Source of the DNA: CAVRQM01 sp963838805 | GTDB taxonomy: Bacteria > Pseudomonadota > Alphaproteobacteria > Acetobacterales > Acetobacteraceae | NCBI GenBank assembly: GCA_963838805.1 | Contig: CAWISK010000009.1 | Location: 199,232-263,231, forward strand | Reading direction: 5' to 3' | Length of the DNA: 64,000 bases | In this document: piece after piece, positions 39,989 to 48,778 of the stretch | How positions within the stretch are numbered: position 1 is the first letter of the stretch | How the letters are laid out: every line of letters starts with the position of its first letter | Made by a program: the position numbers and the translations under genes | Notes under the pieces: generated by a model | Told to the model about the DNA's origin: nothing | Database searches by the model: none | Seen by the model: only the letters and a program-made list of their open reading frames with translations

Positions 39989-41220
39989 GCGTGGACCGGA
40001 GGCGGGCGATGATCGATCCGGAGCATCCGCATCTCTCCGTCACGCGCCAATGCGCGCTGGTCTCGATCGGGCGCTCGACCTTCTACCGCGCGTTGACGCC
40101 GGACACGGCGGAGAACCTGGTACTGATGCGGCTGATCGACGAGCAGTTCCTGGAAACGCCGTGGTATGGGACGCGGCAGATGACGCGGCATCTGCGCCGC
40201 CTGGGTCATGCGGTCGGCCGCAAGCGGGTCCGACGGCTCATGGCCAAGATCGGGCTGGCGGCGATCTATCAGCGACCGCGCACCACCATTCCTCACCCGG
40301 AGCACCGGATCTATCCCTATTTGCTGCGCAATTTGGTGGTTGACCGGCTGAACCAGGTCTGGTGCGCGGACATCACGTATATTCCGATGCGGCGTGGGTT
40401 TCTGTATCTGGTCGCGGTGATGGACTGGGCGACGCGGCGGGTGCTGAGCTGGCGTTTGTCCAACACCATGGATGTGGATTTCTGCATCGTTGCACTGGAG
40501 GAGGCGCTGGCGCGCTTCGGCCGGCCGGAGATCTTCAACAGCGACCAGGGGAGCCAATTCACGTCGCCACGGTTCACCGAGGTGTTAACCGATGCGGGCG
40601 TACGCATCTCGATGGACGGACGGGGCCGCTGGATGGACAACGTGTTCATCGAGCGACTGTGGCGCAGCTTGAAATACGAGTGCGTCGTGTGCTGTGAATG
40701 CCTCGTCCCACGTGGGACGAGAGCAGAGCTTTACCGGAGATGGGGGACGGCCCCCCGGAGTTGGCCTGCAGGGGCAGGCTTCAAACCGCCACAAGCTGCG
40801 AGGGTAAAGAGCCCTCGTGGTGAGCGTTGCTGGAAAAGGCGGAAGCTATTCCGTCAGGTGGGTCTTGAGGAGACGAACGCGAGTGAACCGCTGATGACGT
40901 GTCGTAACGTATTCAACCGACGTCGAAACCGGGATCGGACGCATATCCCGCGAGCAAGGGTTGGGAGGAGCCTGCTGACGGCCCAACCGGCGTCCGGCAT
41001 GAAGGCGGCGTGACCTCAAGACAGGCTTCGGTAAGGAACACAGGAACCTGTCGTCCTGATGCGAAGGGAGCAACCCAAGCGGCCAGTCGCCGTGAGGGTC
41101 TGAGTACCGATGCGGGGCACAGGGGCGGAGACGCCCGTAGTAGGGTCGATGGTCCTGTAATGGGATCGGACCGAAGGGGCGTCGTCATTCAGCTTTATCT
41201 CGGGGGCAACCCGAAAGGGG

Positions 41221-42474
41221 ATGACCACCATGGATAGAGCGAAGCCGTATTGTATTGCTAAACGCGAAGTGTGGGAAGCGTACAAGCAAGTGAAGGCCAA
41301 CCGAGGGGCGGCTGGAGTGGACGGGCAGTCTATTGAGGACTTTGATGGAGACCTGAGTAAGAACCTCTATCGGATCTGGAATAGAATGTCTTCCGGAAGC
41401 TACTTTCCGCCACCCGTGCGTCGCGTGGACATACCGAAAGGCGATTCTGGGGGAACCCGGCCGCTCGGGATTCCGACGGTCTCCGACAGAATCGCCCAGA
41501 TGGTGGTCAAGCGACACCTGGAACCGATCCTGGAACCCGTGTTTCACCGGGATTCCTACGGATATCGGCCTGGAAAGTCAGCGCACGACGCCCTCGTCAA
41601 AGCCCGGCAACGTTGCTGGGTTCATGACTGGGTGCTCGACCTCGACATCAAGAGTTTCTTCGATGAGATCGATTGGGACCTCCTGATGAGAGCTGTGCGG
41701 TTGCACACGGACTGCCCATGGGTGCTGCTCTACCTTGAACGGTGGCTGCGGGCGCCCGTGAGCATGCCGAATGGGGACTTGGTTGACCGAGAAAGCGGGA
41801 CCCCGCAGGGGGCTGTCGTCAGTCCTGTGCTGGCAAATCTCTTTCTTCACTATGCGTTCGACCGCTGGATGCAGAGGGAGTATCCGAGCATCCCGTTCGA
41901 ACGCTACGCTGACGACGTGATCTGCCATTGCGCAAGCGAAGCGCAAGCGCTTGAGCTACGTCAGGCGCTGGAGCAGAGGTTTGCGGAGTGTCGGTTACGG
42001 CTGCACCCGCAAAAGACCAAGATCGTCTACTGCAAGGATGCAAATCGTCCTGGGGATTACCCGGAGCGGGCGTTCGACTTCCTCGGCTACATGTTCAGGT
42101 CGAGGGTGGCGGTTGGCCGCGGCCGAAAGCGCTTTGTCAGCTTCATTCCCGCGGTCAGCGATAAGGCTGCCAAGAGGATGCGGCAGGAGGTGCGGCGGTG
42201 GAGATTGCATCTACGTAGCGACCTTGATCTGGAAGAGACCGCCAAGTGGGTCCGCCCCACCCTTGCTGGGTGGGTGCGCTACTATGGGCGGTTCTACCCC
42301 TCCAGGCTTCGTGAGGGACTCCGCACGATCGATGCTTTCATCGTGCGATGGGCGTCTCGCAAGTACAAACGGTTCCAAGGCCACAAGTTGGCGGTCTGGG
42401 GCTGGTTGCGCTCGCTTCGGCAGCGCAACCCCAGCCTGTTCGCTCATTGGGCCTTGGGACCAGCGGCTGGATGA
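41221..42474 (+). CDS. ltrA: Group II intron reverse transcriptase/maturase
   Basis: This 417-residue intron-encoded protein copies the intron RNA and assists splicing. Visible features are RT blocks RRVDIPKGDSGGTRPLGIPT, the palm motif GTPQGAVVSPVLANLFLHY, the catalytic YADD in RYADDVICHC, and a C-terminal maturase (X) domain around LAGWVRYYGRF. No HNH endonuclease domain follows, so mobility probably relies on replication-fork priming. The frame is intact. Confidence 0.94.
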   Translation: MTTMDRAKPYCIAKREVWEAYKQVKANRGAAGVDGQSIEDFDGDLSKNLYRIWNRMSSGSYFPPPVRRVDIPKGDSGGTRPLGIPTVSDRIAQMVVKRHLEPILEPVFHRDSYGYRPGKSAHDALVKARQRCWVHDWVLDLDIKSFFDEIDWDLLMRAVRLHTDCPWVLLYLERWLRAPVSMPNGDLVDRESGTPQGAVVSPVLANLFLHYAFDRWMQREYPSIPFERYADDVICHCASEAQALELRQALEQRFAECRLRLHPQKTKIVYCKDANRPGDYPERAFDFLGYMFRSRVAVGRGRKRFVSFIPAVSDKAAKRMRQEVRRWRLHLRSDLDLEETAKWVRPTLAGWVRYYGRFYPSRLREGLRTIDAFIVRWASRKYKRFQGHKLAVWGWLRSLRQRNPSLFAHWALGPAAG

Positions 42475-42477
42475 TAG

Positions 42478-42511
42478 GAGCCGGATGAATCGAGAGGTTC
42501 ACGTCCGGTTC
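42478..42511 (+). ncRNA. Group II intron domain V
   Basis: A 34-nt hairpin starts GAGCCGGATGAATC, has loop GAGA, and returns GGTTCACGTCCGGTTC, with the two-base bulge typical of domain V. It lies four bases after the maturase stop. The next hairpin (about 42519-42542) is the domain VI candidate. Confidence 0.85.
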
Positions 42512-42780
42512 TGGGAGAGCGCGGGGCTGCGATGCCCCGCGCCACTCACCTATTTGCATGCGTTCGAAACCGGCTCGGAGCTTCGGGCGGGACTTCTGCG
42601 TTGGATTGGCTACTACAAAACCCGCCGCCCGCACTCGTCGCTGGGCGGGCTGACCCCGGACGAGGCATACGCAGCGATCGGGGCAGGAGGAAAGGAAGCG
42701 GAGCAATTGGCGGCCTGATATGACCCAGAACCAAGCTTAGCAAAGCCGCCAAACTGTCCCGCAGATGGGGACCACCTCGA

Positions 42781-43050
42781 GTTCTCGCCGGTGGGCAGCG
42801 TGGACGAAGCTGCCCCCCAGGCGACGTTCTGCTGGTAGGCGCTCCATTGGCGCTGCATGTCGTCGGGGTAGTTGAAGGCGATCAGCGGCATCCACGAGCG
42901 TTGGGTGGAGACGAGCTTGATCGCATACGTGCGCCGGTTCGTCTCGACGGCCATGCTTGAGATGAGCCCAGCATCTGTGGGCTTGATGATGAGATGCGTG
43001 ATCTGGCCGGCGGGCGAGCCGGATAGCCCCGGCGAGACGTTCCACCTCCG
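42781..43050 (-). pseudogene. trbG: TrbG/VirB9-like conjugation protein fragment
   Basis: Read leftward, the frame gives RRWNVSPGLSGSPAGQITHL, then IIKPTDAGLISSMAVETNRR, then TYAIKLVSTQRSWMPLIAFN and YPDD. This is the core of TrbG, the outer-membrane-side subunit of P-type conjugative secretion systems. The C-terminal part is cut off by the IS3 end at 42780, and the N-terminal side is closed by a stop (TAG) before GTTGAGCGG. It is a relic of a transfer region, not a functional gene. Confidence 0.75.
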
Positions 43051-43062
43051 CTCAACCCTCGA

Positions 43063-43320
43063 CTACCTGCGCATCCGGCGGATGGTCTCGTCCGCATGGG
43101 TCATGACGGCTTCGAGTGCCGCGTAGTCAATCGCCAGCCACTCGAACCGCGTCAGCGGCTGGAGCGCGGCAGGGGACGGCATCCCCGAGTTAGTGCTGGG
43201 CGCCGAGTGGTTCAATACGTAGAAGAAGCGCTCGTCGGCCCGGAGCCGCGGGTCGGGCGAGGCGCTCTTCGGAGGAGGAGCTGCGACAGCCTGCCTCTGA
43301 CCCCGGTTGCGCTCTCGAAG
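43063..43320 (-). pseudogene. Unrecognised fragment upstream of the TrbG relic
   Basis: A leftward frame encodes LRADERFFYVLNHSAPSTNS and then LTRFEWLAIDYAALEAVMTH before ending RRMRR at 43063. The composition looks protein-like rather than shadow sequence, but I do not recognise the family. It lacks a credible start, because its upstream part runs antisense into the sugar-binding protein gene. It probably belongs to the same conjugative relic as TrbG. Confidence 0.35.
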
Positions 43321-43334
43321 GAGCAAGGTATACT
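43307..43334 (+). promoter_or_regulatory. Candidate promoter of the sugar cluster
   Basis: TTGCGC (43307-43312), a 16-base spacer and TATACT (43329-43334) fit a sigma-70-type promoter about 45 bp upstream of the first gene of the cluster. The -10 box lies within GGTATACTCATTAC, which carries a GTATAC half-site similar to the palindrome at 55725. Regulation by the cluster's GntR protein is a hypothesis. Confidence 0.5.
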
Positions 43335-43378
43335 CATTACTCCACCGCCGATGTCCGTCGGCAAGGGAGGGGTAAGAA

Positions 43379-44455
43379 ATGAGCAAATCGCCCAACCGCC
43401 GCGATGTCCTGAAGTGCGGCGCGACCGCAATCGGGGCGCTCGGCCTTGCAGGGTTGCCGCTGCCGGCGGGAGCCGCAGACGGCAAATTCAGGATTGCGCT
43501 GTCGAACGCCTACAACGGTAATGAATGGCGCCGGCAGATGGCGGAGGCTTACGAGAGAGCCGCCAAGGAGATGCAGGGCAGGGGCGTCCTCAAGGACTAC
43601 AGCTCCGTGCACGGTTCCGACAATTCGGTGCCGGCGCAGATCGCGGCAATTTCCCAGATGATCCTGACGAAAAACGACGGCATCCTGATCGATTGCTCCT
43701 CCGGGAGCCAGGTTGGCGGCATTATCGAGCAGGCTGCCGATGCCGGCATCAAGGTGGTGTCCTTTGACGCCTACGCGTCGTCGGACCGGTCCTGGAATAT
43801 TGGCTTTGATTTCGCGGCCTGGGGAAAGAATAACGCCGACTTCATGGAGAAGCACCTAGGTGGTGCGGGCAAAGCCACCGGCAACATCCTCATCGTGCGG
43901 CTCGCGCTCGGCGCCACCGCCGGCAATCTCATCTACGATGAATACAAGAAAATGCTTTCCCGCAACCCCGGCCTCAAGGTCGCGGGGGAGGTCGAAGGCC
44001 AAGCCACCCGTTCGGTAGCGCAGCGCAACGTCGCGCAGATTCTGCCAGGTCTGCCCAAGATCGATGGCTGCCTTGGCGCCGGGGGCAACGATTCCTTCGG
44101 CATCGTCCAGGGCTTTCTTGCCTCGGGTTACAAACCAGAGAACATGCCGCCCATCTGCACTGGCGCCGACGGCGACTACATCCAATGGTGGCGCGCAGCG
44201 CGCGACAAGTACGGCTACACCGCGACCGGCATGAACGCACAGCCGGAAATAGCCGCGTGGGCCACCTACTTCATGGCGCATCTGCTGGAGTCCGGAGATA
44301 CTAAGCCCAAGGATTACACGGCGCCGTCCATCCTCACCACCGACGAAAACATCGACAACTTCAAGAATGTGAGCGGGGAGCGCATCCCCGTCAACAAGTT
44401 CACCTATGAGCAGATACCGGGCGTCTTCACACAGGTGGCAAAGCTTCCCGGCTGA
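43379..44455 (+). CDS. Sugar ABC substrate-binding protein, Tat-exported
   Basis: This 358-residue binding protein starts MSKSPNRRDVLKCGATAIGA, a twin-arginine signal followed by a hydrophobic stretch ending PAGAADG. That is unusual for this ribose-type fold and suggests folding or cofactor/ligand loading before export. The mature protein has FRIALSNAYNGNEWRRQMAE and QISQMILTKNDGILIDCSSG-like sugar-binding segments. It has a GGGAGGGG ribosome site. It is the first gene of the catabolic cluster, separated from the ABC protein by a hairpin. Confidence 0.9.
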   Translation: MSKSPNRRDVLKCGATAIGALGLAGLPLPAGAADGKFRIALSNAYNGNEWRRQMAEAYERAAKEMQGRGVLKDYSSVHGSDNSVPAQIAAISQMILTKNDGILIDCSSGSQVGGIIEQAADAGIKVVSFDAYASSDRSWNIGFDFAAWGKNNADFMEKHLGGAGKATGNILIVRLALGATAGNLIYDEYKKMLSRNPGLKVAGEVEGQATRSVAQRNVAQILPGLPKIDGCLGAGGNDSFGIVQGFLASGYKPENMPPICTGADGDYIQWWRAARDKYGYTATGMNAQPEIAAWATYFMAHLLESGDTKPKDYTAPSILTTDENIDNFKNVSGERIPVNKFTYEQIPGVFTQVAKLPG

Positions 44456-44481
44456 CTGAACTTCGGGGTCAACGAACTCCA

Positions 44482-44504
44482 GCCTGCCCCTCTAGCGGGC
44501 AGGC
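44482..44504 (+). terminator. Intercistronic stem-loop
   Basis: GCCTGCCC pairs with GGGCAGGC around a 7-base loop, 26 bp after the binding-protein stop and 34 bp before the ABC protein start. There is no T-run, so it more likely acts as a partial attenuator or RNA stabiliser. Such an element would give more binding protein than transporter. Confidence 0.55.
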
Positions 44505-44538
44505 CTGGCCGCCACCTTAGCCGTGTACCGAGGAAGAA

Positions 44539-47016
44539 TTGGAAGCAGCTTTGTTTGCACGCCGCGTCGACGCGATCCCGGCAGCGGTGCCGGATCCGCG
44601 GGTTCTGCTGGCATTGCGCGGCATCGAGAAGTCTTTCGGTTCCACTCGCGCCGTCAAGTCCGTCGATATGGCGGTGAGTGCCGGCGAGGTGCTGGGCTTG
44701 ATGGGCGGCAACGGGGCGGGCAAAAGCACCCTGATGAAGATCGTCGGCGGCTTGATCGCGGCTGACGAGGGAAACATGGAGATCGGCGGGCGCACCGTCG
44801 GCAGCGATCATTCGCCGCGCGATGCCATGCGCAACGGCATTCGGTTCGTGCACCAGGAGCTGTCGCTGTGTGCGAATTTGCGCATTTACGAAAGCTTCGC
44901 GGTCGAAATGCCCGATATCATTAAGGGCCTCTGGTGGCGCTTGCGTGCTCGGAACTTCGCGAAGGCCGCCCTCGATGACCTCTTTCCGGACAATCGCCTC
45001 GATCCGCGAGCCAAGGTCGGCAGCCTTTCGCTTTCCGAGCAACAGATGGTGGAAATCGCCCGCGCGGCCAGCCATCCCGGCACGAAGCTGCTCATCCTCG
45101 ACGAACCGACGTCCTCGCTCGGGTCGCACCAGGGCGACCAGTTGCGCACCTACGTCAGGCGGCGGCGCGAGGATGGTTTGGCGTTCATCTTCATTTCCCA
45201 CCGGCTTGCCGACACCCTCGATCTTGCCGATCGCATCATCGTGATGCGCAATGGCGCCGTGGCATCGAGCGGCGCGACCGAGGGCATCGACCAGCGAGAA
45301 TTGCTGCGCCTGCTGGGTGGTGCCGCCGTCCACAACGCGGCCGGCGCTGCGGCCGGCCGCGAGGGCAGCCAGCCGCTGATCCGTATCGAGAATGCCGCAA
45401 TCCCCTCCTTGCGCGGCCTGACGCTGCAGGTGGCGCGCGGTGAGATCGTCGGGCTTGCCGGGCTCGAGGGCGGCGGCCAACGGGAGTTGCTGCGCGCCAT
45501 ATTCGACCCCCGCGCGAACAACGTCAGGGGCGTAAGGGTGGCGGGCACTACCGCCTTTGTCTCGGGTGATCGGGTGAACGAAGGCATTTTCCCTCTGTGG
45601 TCAATTGAAGACAATATTGCCATTTCCAGTCTCAATTACTTCAGCCGCTTCGGCCTCGTGTCGCTGCGTCGGATGCGTGAGGTGAGTGCTGGCTGGTTCG
45701 AGCGTTTGCAAGTTCGCGCGCCCAATGCCGCGGCATTGATCACCTCGCTGAGCGGGGGAAACCAGCAGAAGGTGGTGATCGCGCGTGCCCTTGCCGCTCG
45801 CGCCGACATCGTCCTGCTCGACGATCCCACCCGGGGCGTCGATGTCGGAACCAAGGCTGAACTCTACGGACTGTTCCGCAACTTTGCCGCGGAAGGTTGC
45901 GCCGTGCTTTGGTACTCTACCGACGACGCCGAATTCGTCGAATGCGATCGCACCATTGTCATGCGCGACGGTGTCGGCGTCGCTGAGTACCAGCGGCACG
46001 AGATTTCGCGCGACGGGCTGATCGCTTCCTCGTTCCAGGCAGTTGACGAGGCAATTGCAAATTCGGGCCGCAAGCGGCGGACCGACCTGGCCAGCAGGCG
46101 CGAGAGCGTGATCCCCACGTCCATCCCTCTGGTCACCTTTGCGGTGATCTTTGGCGCTTGCGTGTTCCTGAACTCCGACATCCTGTCGCGTTTCGGCATG
46201 ACCCTGGTGTTCTCGGCCGCCTTCTCGCTCGCCTTCGCGTCGATCAGCCAGCTATTCGTAATTGCGGCCGGGGACATCGATCTGGGCATCGGACCGTATA
46301 TCGGGCTGGTCAATGCGATCGCAGCTACCTGGCTGGTGACCGATCCGGGGCTGGCGGTCCTGTGCTTTGCGGGACTGTTAATAGCCTATCCGCTGCTAGG
46401 GATTTTCATTCAGGCCCGCGGCGTGCCGGCGATCATCGTCACGCTTGGCATGTCGTTCGTCTGGCTGGGGCTGGCGAGTTTGAGGCTGCCACGGGCTGGC
46501 GGCGCTGCCCCCGGCTGGCTGATCGGCCTGTTCAGGATTTATCCGGCCCTGCTGCCGCTGCCCGTCTATCTCTGCCTGTTTCCTGCGGTCTGCGCCTACC
46601 TGGTACTGATGGTCTGGCGCTATGGCGCGGTGCTGCGCGGTTTCGGCGCCAGTCCCCGCGCCATTGAGGCGGCTGGTTGGTTGACCAAGCTGGCAAAGGC
46701 GACGCTTTATGCCTTCGCCGGCATTTTTGCCCTCCTCGCCGGTGTCGTCATCACCGCTAGCACGCGGGGCGGCGATCCGACAGGTGCGACCTCGATCACC
46801 CTGCTGTCGGTCGCCGCAGTCGTTCTCGGCGGCGCGTCTTTTTCGGGGGGGGTTGTGGCGCCGATTGGCGCCCTGTTCGGGGTACTGACGCTGGTGCTGG
46901 TTGGCACGCTGCTGTCGCAGCTAGGCGTTGACGGTGTCTATCTCGCCATGGTGCAGGGCATGATGCTGCTTGGCGTCGTCGGCATGCGTACGCTGCTCGT
47001 CAGGAGGCCGGCATGA
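44539..47016 (+). CDS. Fused sugar ABC importer: two ATPase domains plus permease
   Basis: This 825-residue protein joins an RbsA-like double ATPase (residues about 23-510) to an RbsC-like permease (about 530-825) in one frame. The first ATPase has Walker A G56-GNGAGKST, SLSEQQMVEIARA and LLILDEPTSSL. The second is degenerate at Walker A (GLEGGGQRELL) and has LSGGNQQKVVIAR with LLDDPTRGVD, Asp for the usual Glu. The permease shows FVIAAGDIDLGIGPYIGLVN. RbsA and RbsC are normally separate. The TTG start follows GAGGAAG. The next permease gene overlaps its stop. Confidence 0.9.
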   Translation: MEAALFARRVDAIPAAVPDPRVLLALRGIEKSFGSTRAVKSVDMAVSAGEVLGLMGGNGAGKSTLMKIVGGLIAADEGNMEIGGRTVGSDHSPRDAMRNGIRFVHQELSLCANLRIYESFAVEMPDIIKGLWWRLRARNFAKAALDDLFPDNRLDPRAKVGSLSLSEQQMVEIARAASHPGTKLLILDEPTSSLGSHQGDQLRTYVRRRREDGLAFIFISHRLADTLDLADRIIVMRNGAVASSGATEGIDQRELLRLLGGAAVHNAAGAAAGREGSQPLIRIENAAIPSLRGLTLQVARGEIVGLAGLEGGGQRELLRAIFDPRANNVRGVRVAGTTAFVSGDRVNEGIFPLWSIEDNIAISSLNYFSRFGLVSLRRMREVSAGWFERLQVRAPNAAALITSLSGGNQQKVVIARALAARADIVLLDDPTRGVDVGTKAELYGLFRNFAAEGCAVLWYSTDDAEFVECDRTIVMRDGVGVAEYQRHEISRDGLIASSFQAVDEAIANSGRKRRTDLASRRESVIPTSIPLVTFAVIFGACVFLNSDILSRFGMTLVFSAAFSLAFASISQLFVIAAGDIDLGIGPYIGLVNAIAATWLVTDPGLAVLCFAGLLIAYPLLGIFIQARGVPAIIVTLGMSFVWLGLASLRLPRAGGAAPGWLIGLFRIYPALLPLPVYLCLFPAVCAYLVLMVWRYGAVLRGFGASPRAIEAAGWLTKLAKATLYAFAGIFALLAGVVITASTRGGDPTGATSITLLSVAAVVLGGASFSGGVVAPIGALFGVLTLVLVGTLLSQLGVDGVYLAMVQGMMLLGVVGMRTLLVRRPA

Positions 47017-48017
47017 GATCGCACCTTCGCCTCATCGAGACGTCCTGGTTCTGGCCGGCGCTGTCGTGTCTCGCGCTGTTCGCCTTGCTCCTGGTGTTGT
47101 CGCCGGTTTTGCGGATCTCGATTTTCACTGCGAATGTTGCGGCGGCCTCCTACCTGGCGCTGGTGGGACTGGGACAGATGTTCCCGATCGCCTCCGGCGA
47201 TGGCGGCGTTGACCTCTCGGTGCCGTTCGTCATGAATTTTTGCGCGCTGCTGGCGGTGCGGCTGGTTGACCGCTCGCCCGCGTCGATCTTACTCGTGCTG
47301 CTGCTCAGCATATTCTTCGGCATGCTGATCGGCCTGGTCAACGGCGGGGTGGTGGTGACGTTCCGCATTCCTCCAATAATCGGCACGCTGGCGGTCGGCT
47401 ACATCGTGCTGACGCTAGTCCAGCTGGTTTCCTCCCAGGGCTCGACGACGTTCGCCGCCGGCAGCTTCACCGACTTCATGCGCAGCGACCTCCTTGGCGT
47501 GCCGACTCCGTTCTTCATCGTGCTGGTGGCAGTGGTGCTCATGGGGCTGGTGATTCGGCGCAGCACCTACGGACGCTCGCTCCTCGCCGTGGGTCAGAGC
47601 CGGCAGGCAGCGTATTTTTCCGGCATCAGCGTGAGCGGCACGGTCGCTCTTTCCTATGTCATCTGCGGCGCGTTTGCGGGCCTGACCGGTGTGCTCCTCT
47701 GCGCCTCGGTGGGTAGCGCCGATCTTGAACTCGGCAACCCTTATCTGCTGACCAGCGTCGGAGCGGTGGTGCTTGGGGGTAATCGCATCGCCGGAGGCAC
47801 TGCCAGTGCAGTCGGGACTTTAATGGGCGCGTTGCTGCTCACCTTACTGGTGGCGACGGTCACCGTCGCCGGATTGCCGCTGGAATTTCAGAACATCGCG
47901 CGTGGAGTGGCGATCACGTTGGTCCTGGTGCTTGCCAATGCGCCGCAGCGCAAGCGTGCGGGGCTGCAGTTTTGGCAGCGACTGTTGCCGAACTCGTATC
48001 GCCGAGGAGAGATTTAA
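47013..48017 (+). CDS. Sugar ABC transporter permease (RbsC-like)
   Basis: This 334-residue inner-membrane permease has about nine helices. The family signature is degenerate: GQMFPIASGDGGVDLSVPFVMN. The late part SVGAVVLGGNRIAGGTASAVG is typical. The ATG overlaps the stop of the fused ABC gene (ATGA), so the two permease domains, one fused and one separate, probably form a heterodimeric channel. It is followed two bases later by the SDR gene. Confidence 0.89.
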   Translation: MRSHLRLIETSWFWPALSCLALFALLLVLSPVLRISIFTANVAAASYLALVGLGQMFPIASGDGGVDLSVPFVMNFCALLAVRLVDRSPASILLVLLLSIFFGMLIGLVNGGVVVTFRIPPIIGTLAVGYIVLTLVQLVSSQGSTTFAAGSFTDFMRSDLLGVPTPFFIVLVAVVLMGLVIRRSTYGRSLLAVGQSRQAAYFSGISVSGTVALSYVICGAFAGLTGVLLCASVGSADLELGNPYLLTSVGAVVLGGNRIAGGTASAVGTLMGALLLTLLVATVTVAGLPLEFQNIARGVAITLVLVLANAPQRKRAGLQFWQRLLPNSYRRGEI

Positions 48018-48019
48018 AC

Positions 48020-48778
48020 ATGAGCGGAAACGCCGGGTCTGGGCTTGGGGGCACGGTCATCGTCGTGACCGGCGCTGCCGGTGGGGTCGGCCGGGCGACG
48101 GTTGCGCTGCTGACCGCGCGGGGCGCGTCCGTGGTTGCCGAGGACATTTCGCCGGGCGTCACGTCGCTTGAGGGCGCCGGCGTCGCGATCGTTCTCGGCG
48201 ACGTTCGTGACCCTGCGACTGGCGCCGCAGCGATCGATCTCGCGATCACCCGTTTCGGGCGGCTCGACGGGCTCGTCAACAATGCCGCCGTGATCGTTTC
48301 CAAAGACATCCTCGAGACCTCGAGCGAGGAGTGGGAGACGGTGATGGGCGTCAACGTGACCGGGGTGTTCAACCACTGTCGTGCGGCGCTGCCGCACCTG
48401 CTTGCACGTGGAGGCGGCTCGATCGTCAACGTCACTTCGATTTCAGGGCTTGTGGGGCTGCCCCAGCAGGCGGCCTATTGCGCCAGCAAAGGTGCGATCG
48501 TTCAGCTCACCAGGCAATTGGCAGTGGCGTATGCCGGGCGCGGCGTCAGGGTGAACTCGGTCGCGCCCGGCGCCATCGATACTCCGTTTCTCGATCGCCA
48601 TCTGCAGGCCCAGCCCGATCCCGCCGCGGCGGCTGCCGCGGTGAACGCGTCGCACCCCCTAGGACGCGCGTCGGCTCCCGCGGAAATCGCCGAGGTCATC
48701 TGTTTCCTGCTGTCGGGAGCGGCCTCCTATGTCACGGGGGCAGTGCTCTCAGTCGATGGCGGCTACACGGCACAGTGA
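48020..48778 (+). CDS. Short-chain dehydrogenase/reductase (SDR)
   Basis: This classical SDR has about 252 residues. The cofactor motif is VTGAAGGVGRAT, NNAAV follows, the catalytic Ser lies in SISGL and Tyr/Lys in AAYCASKGAIV. The C-terminus SYVTGAVLSVDGGYTAQ is standard. An acidic residue after the second strand (VVAEDIS) suggests NAD preference. The start at 48020 has GAGGAGAGA. In context it probably oxidises the imported sugar to a lactone or ketose. Confidence 0.91.
   Translation: MSGNAGSGLGGTVIVVTGAAGGVGRATVALLTARGASVVAEDISPGVTSLEGAGVAIVLGDVRDPATGAAAIDLAITRFGRLDGLVNNAAVIVSKDILETSSEEWETVMGVNVTGVFNHCRAALPHLLARGGGSIVNVTSISGLVGLPQQAAYCASKGAIVQLTRQLAVAYAGRGVRVNSVAPGAIDTPFLDRHLQAQPDPAAAAAAVNASHPLGRASAPAEIAEVICFLLSGAASYVTGAVLSVDGGYTAQ

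Larger units (their letters stand above)
40687..42550 (+). mobile_element. Group II intron
   Basis: The intron of about 1864 nt starts GTGTG inside IS3 orfB and ends just before TATTTGCATGCG, where the host reading frame resumes. It encodes a reverse transcriptase/maturase and has a recognisable domain V at 42478-42511 and a domain VI-like hairpin after it. The exact 3' boundary is uncertain by one or two bases because the expected final AY is not clear. The orientation is the same as the host transposase, so splicing could restore it. Confidence 0.87.
39985..42718 (+). pseudogene. IS3 transposase OrfB, interrupted by a group II intron
   Basis: The 5' exon (39985-40686) encodes 234 residues with the integrase core: WCADITYIP (Asp), NSDQGSQF (Asp) and DNVFIERLWRSLKYE (Glu). 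The 3' exon (42551-42718) continues in frame as YLHAFETGSELRAGLLRWIGYY and ends with the family's RRPHSSLGGLTPDEAY. Joined, the protein is about 289 residues and reads ...KYECVYLHAFETG. If the intron splices, transposase could still be made; as DNA it is interrupted. Confidence 0.88.
39639..42780 (+). mobile_element. IS3 family element carrying a group II intron
   Basis: The ends are GAGGTGGTCCC at 39639 and its inverse GGGACCACCTC at 42780, with further similarity inward (GGGACAG and AAGCTTGG on both sides). Without the intron the element would be about 1278 bp, a normal IS3 size. It encodes orfA and orfB. No matching target duplication is visible: the left flank is ATCT and the right GAGT. 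The flanks belong to two different broken genes, so a deletion probably followed insertion. Confidence 0.88.
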
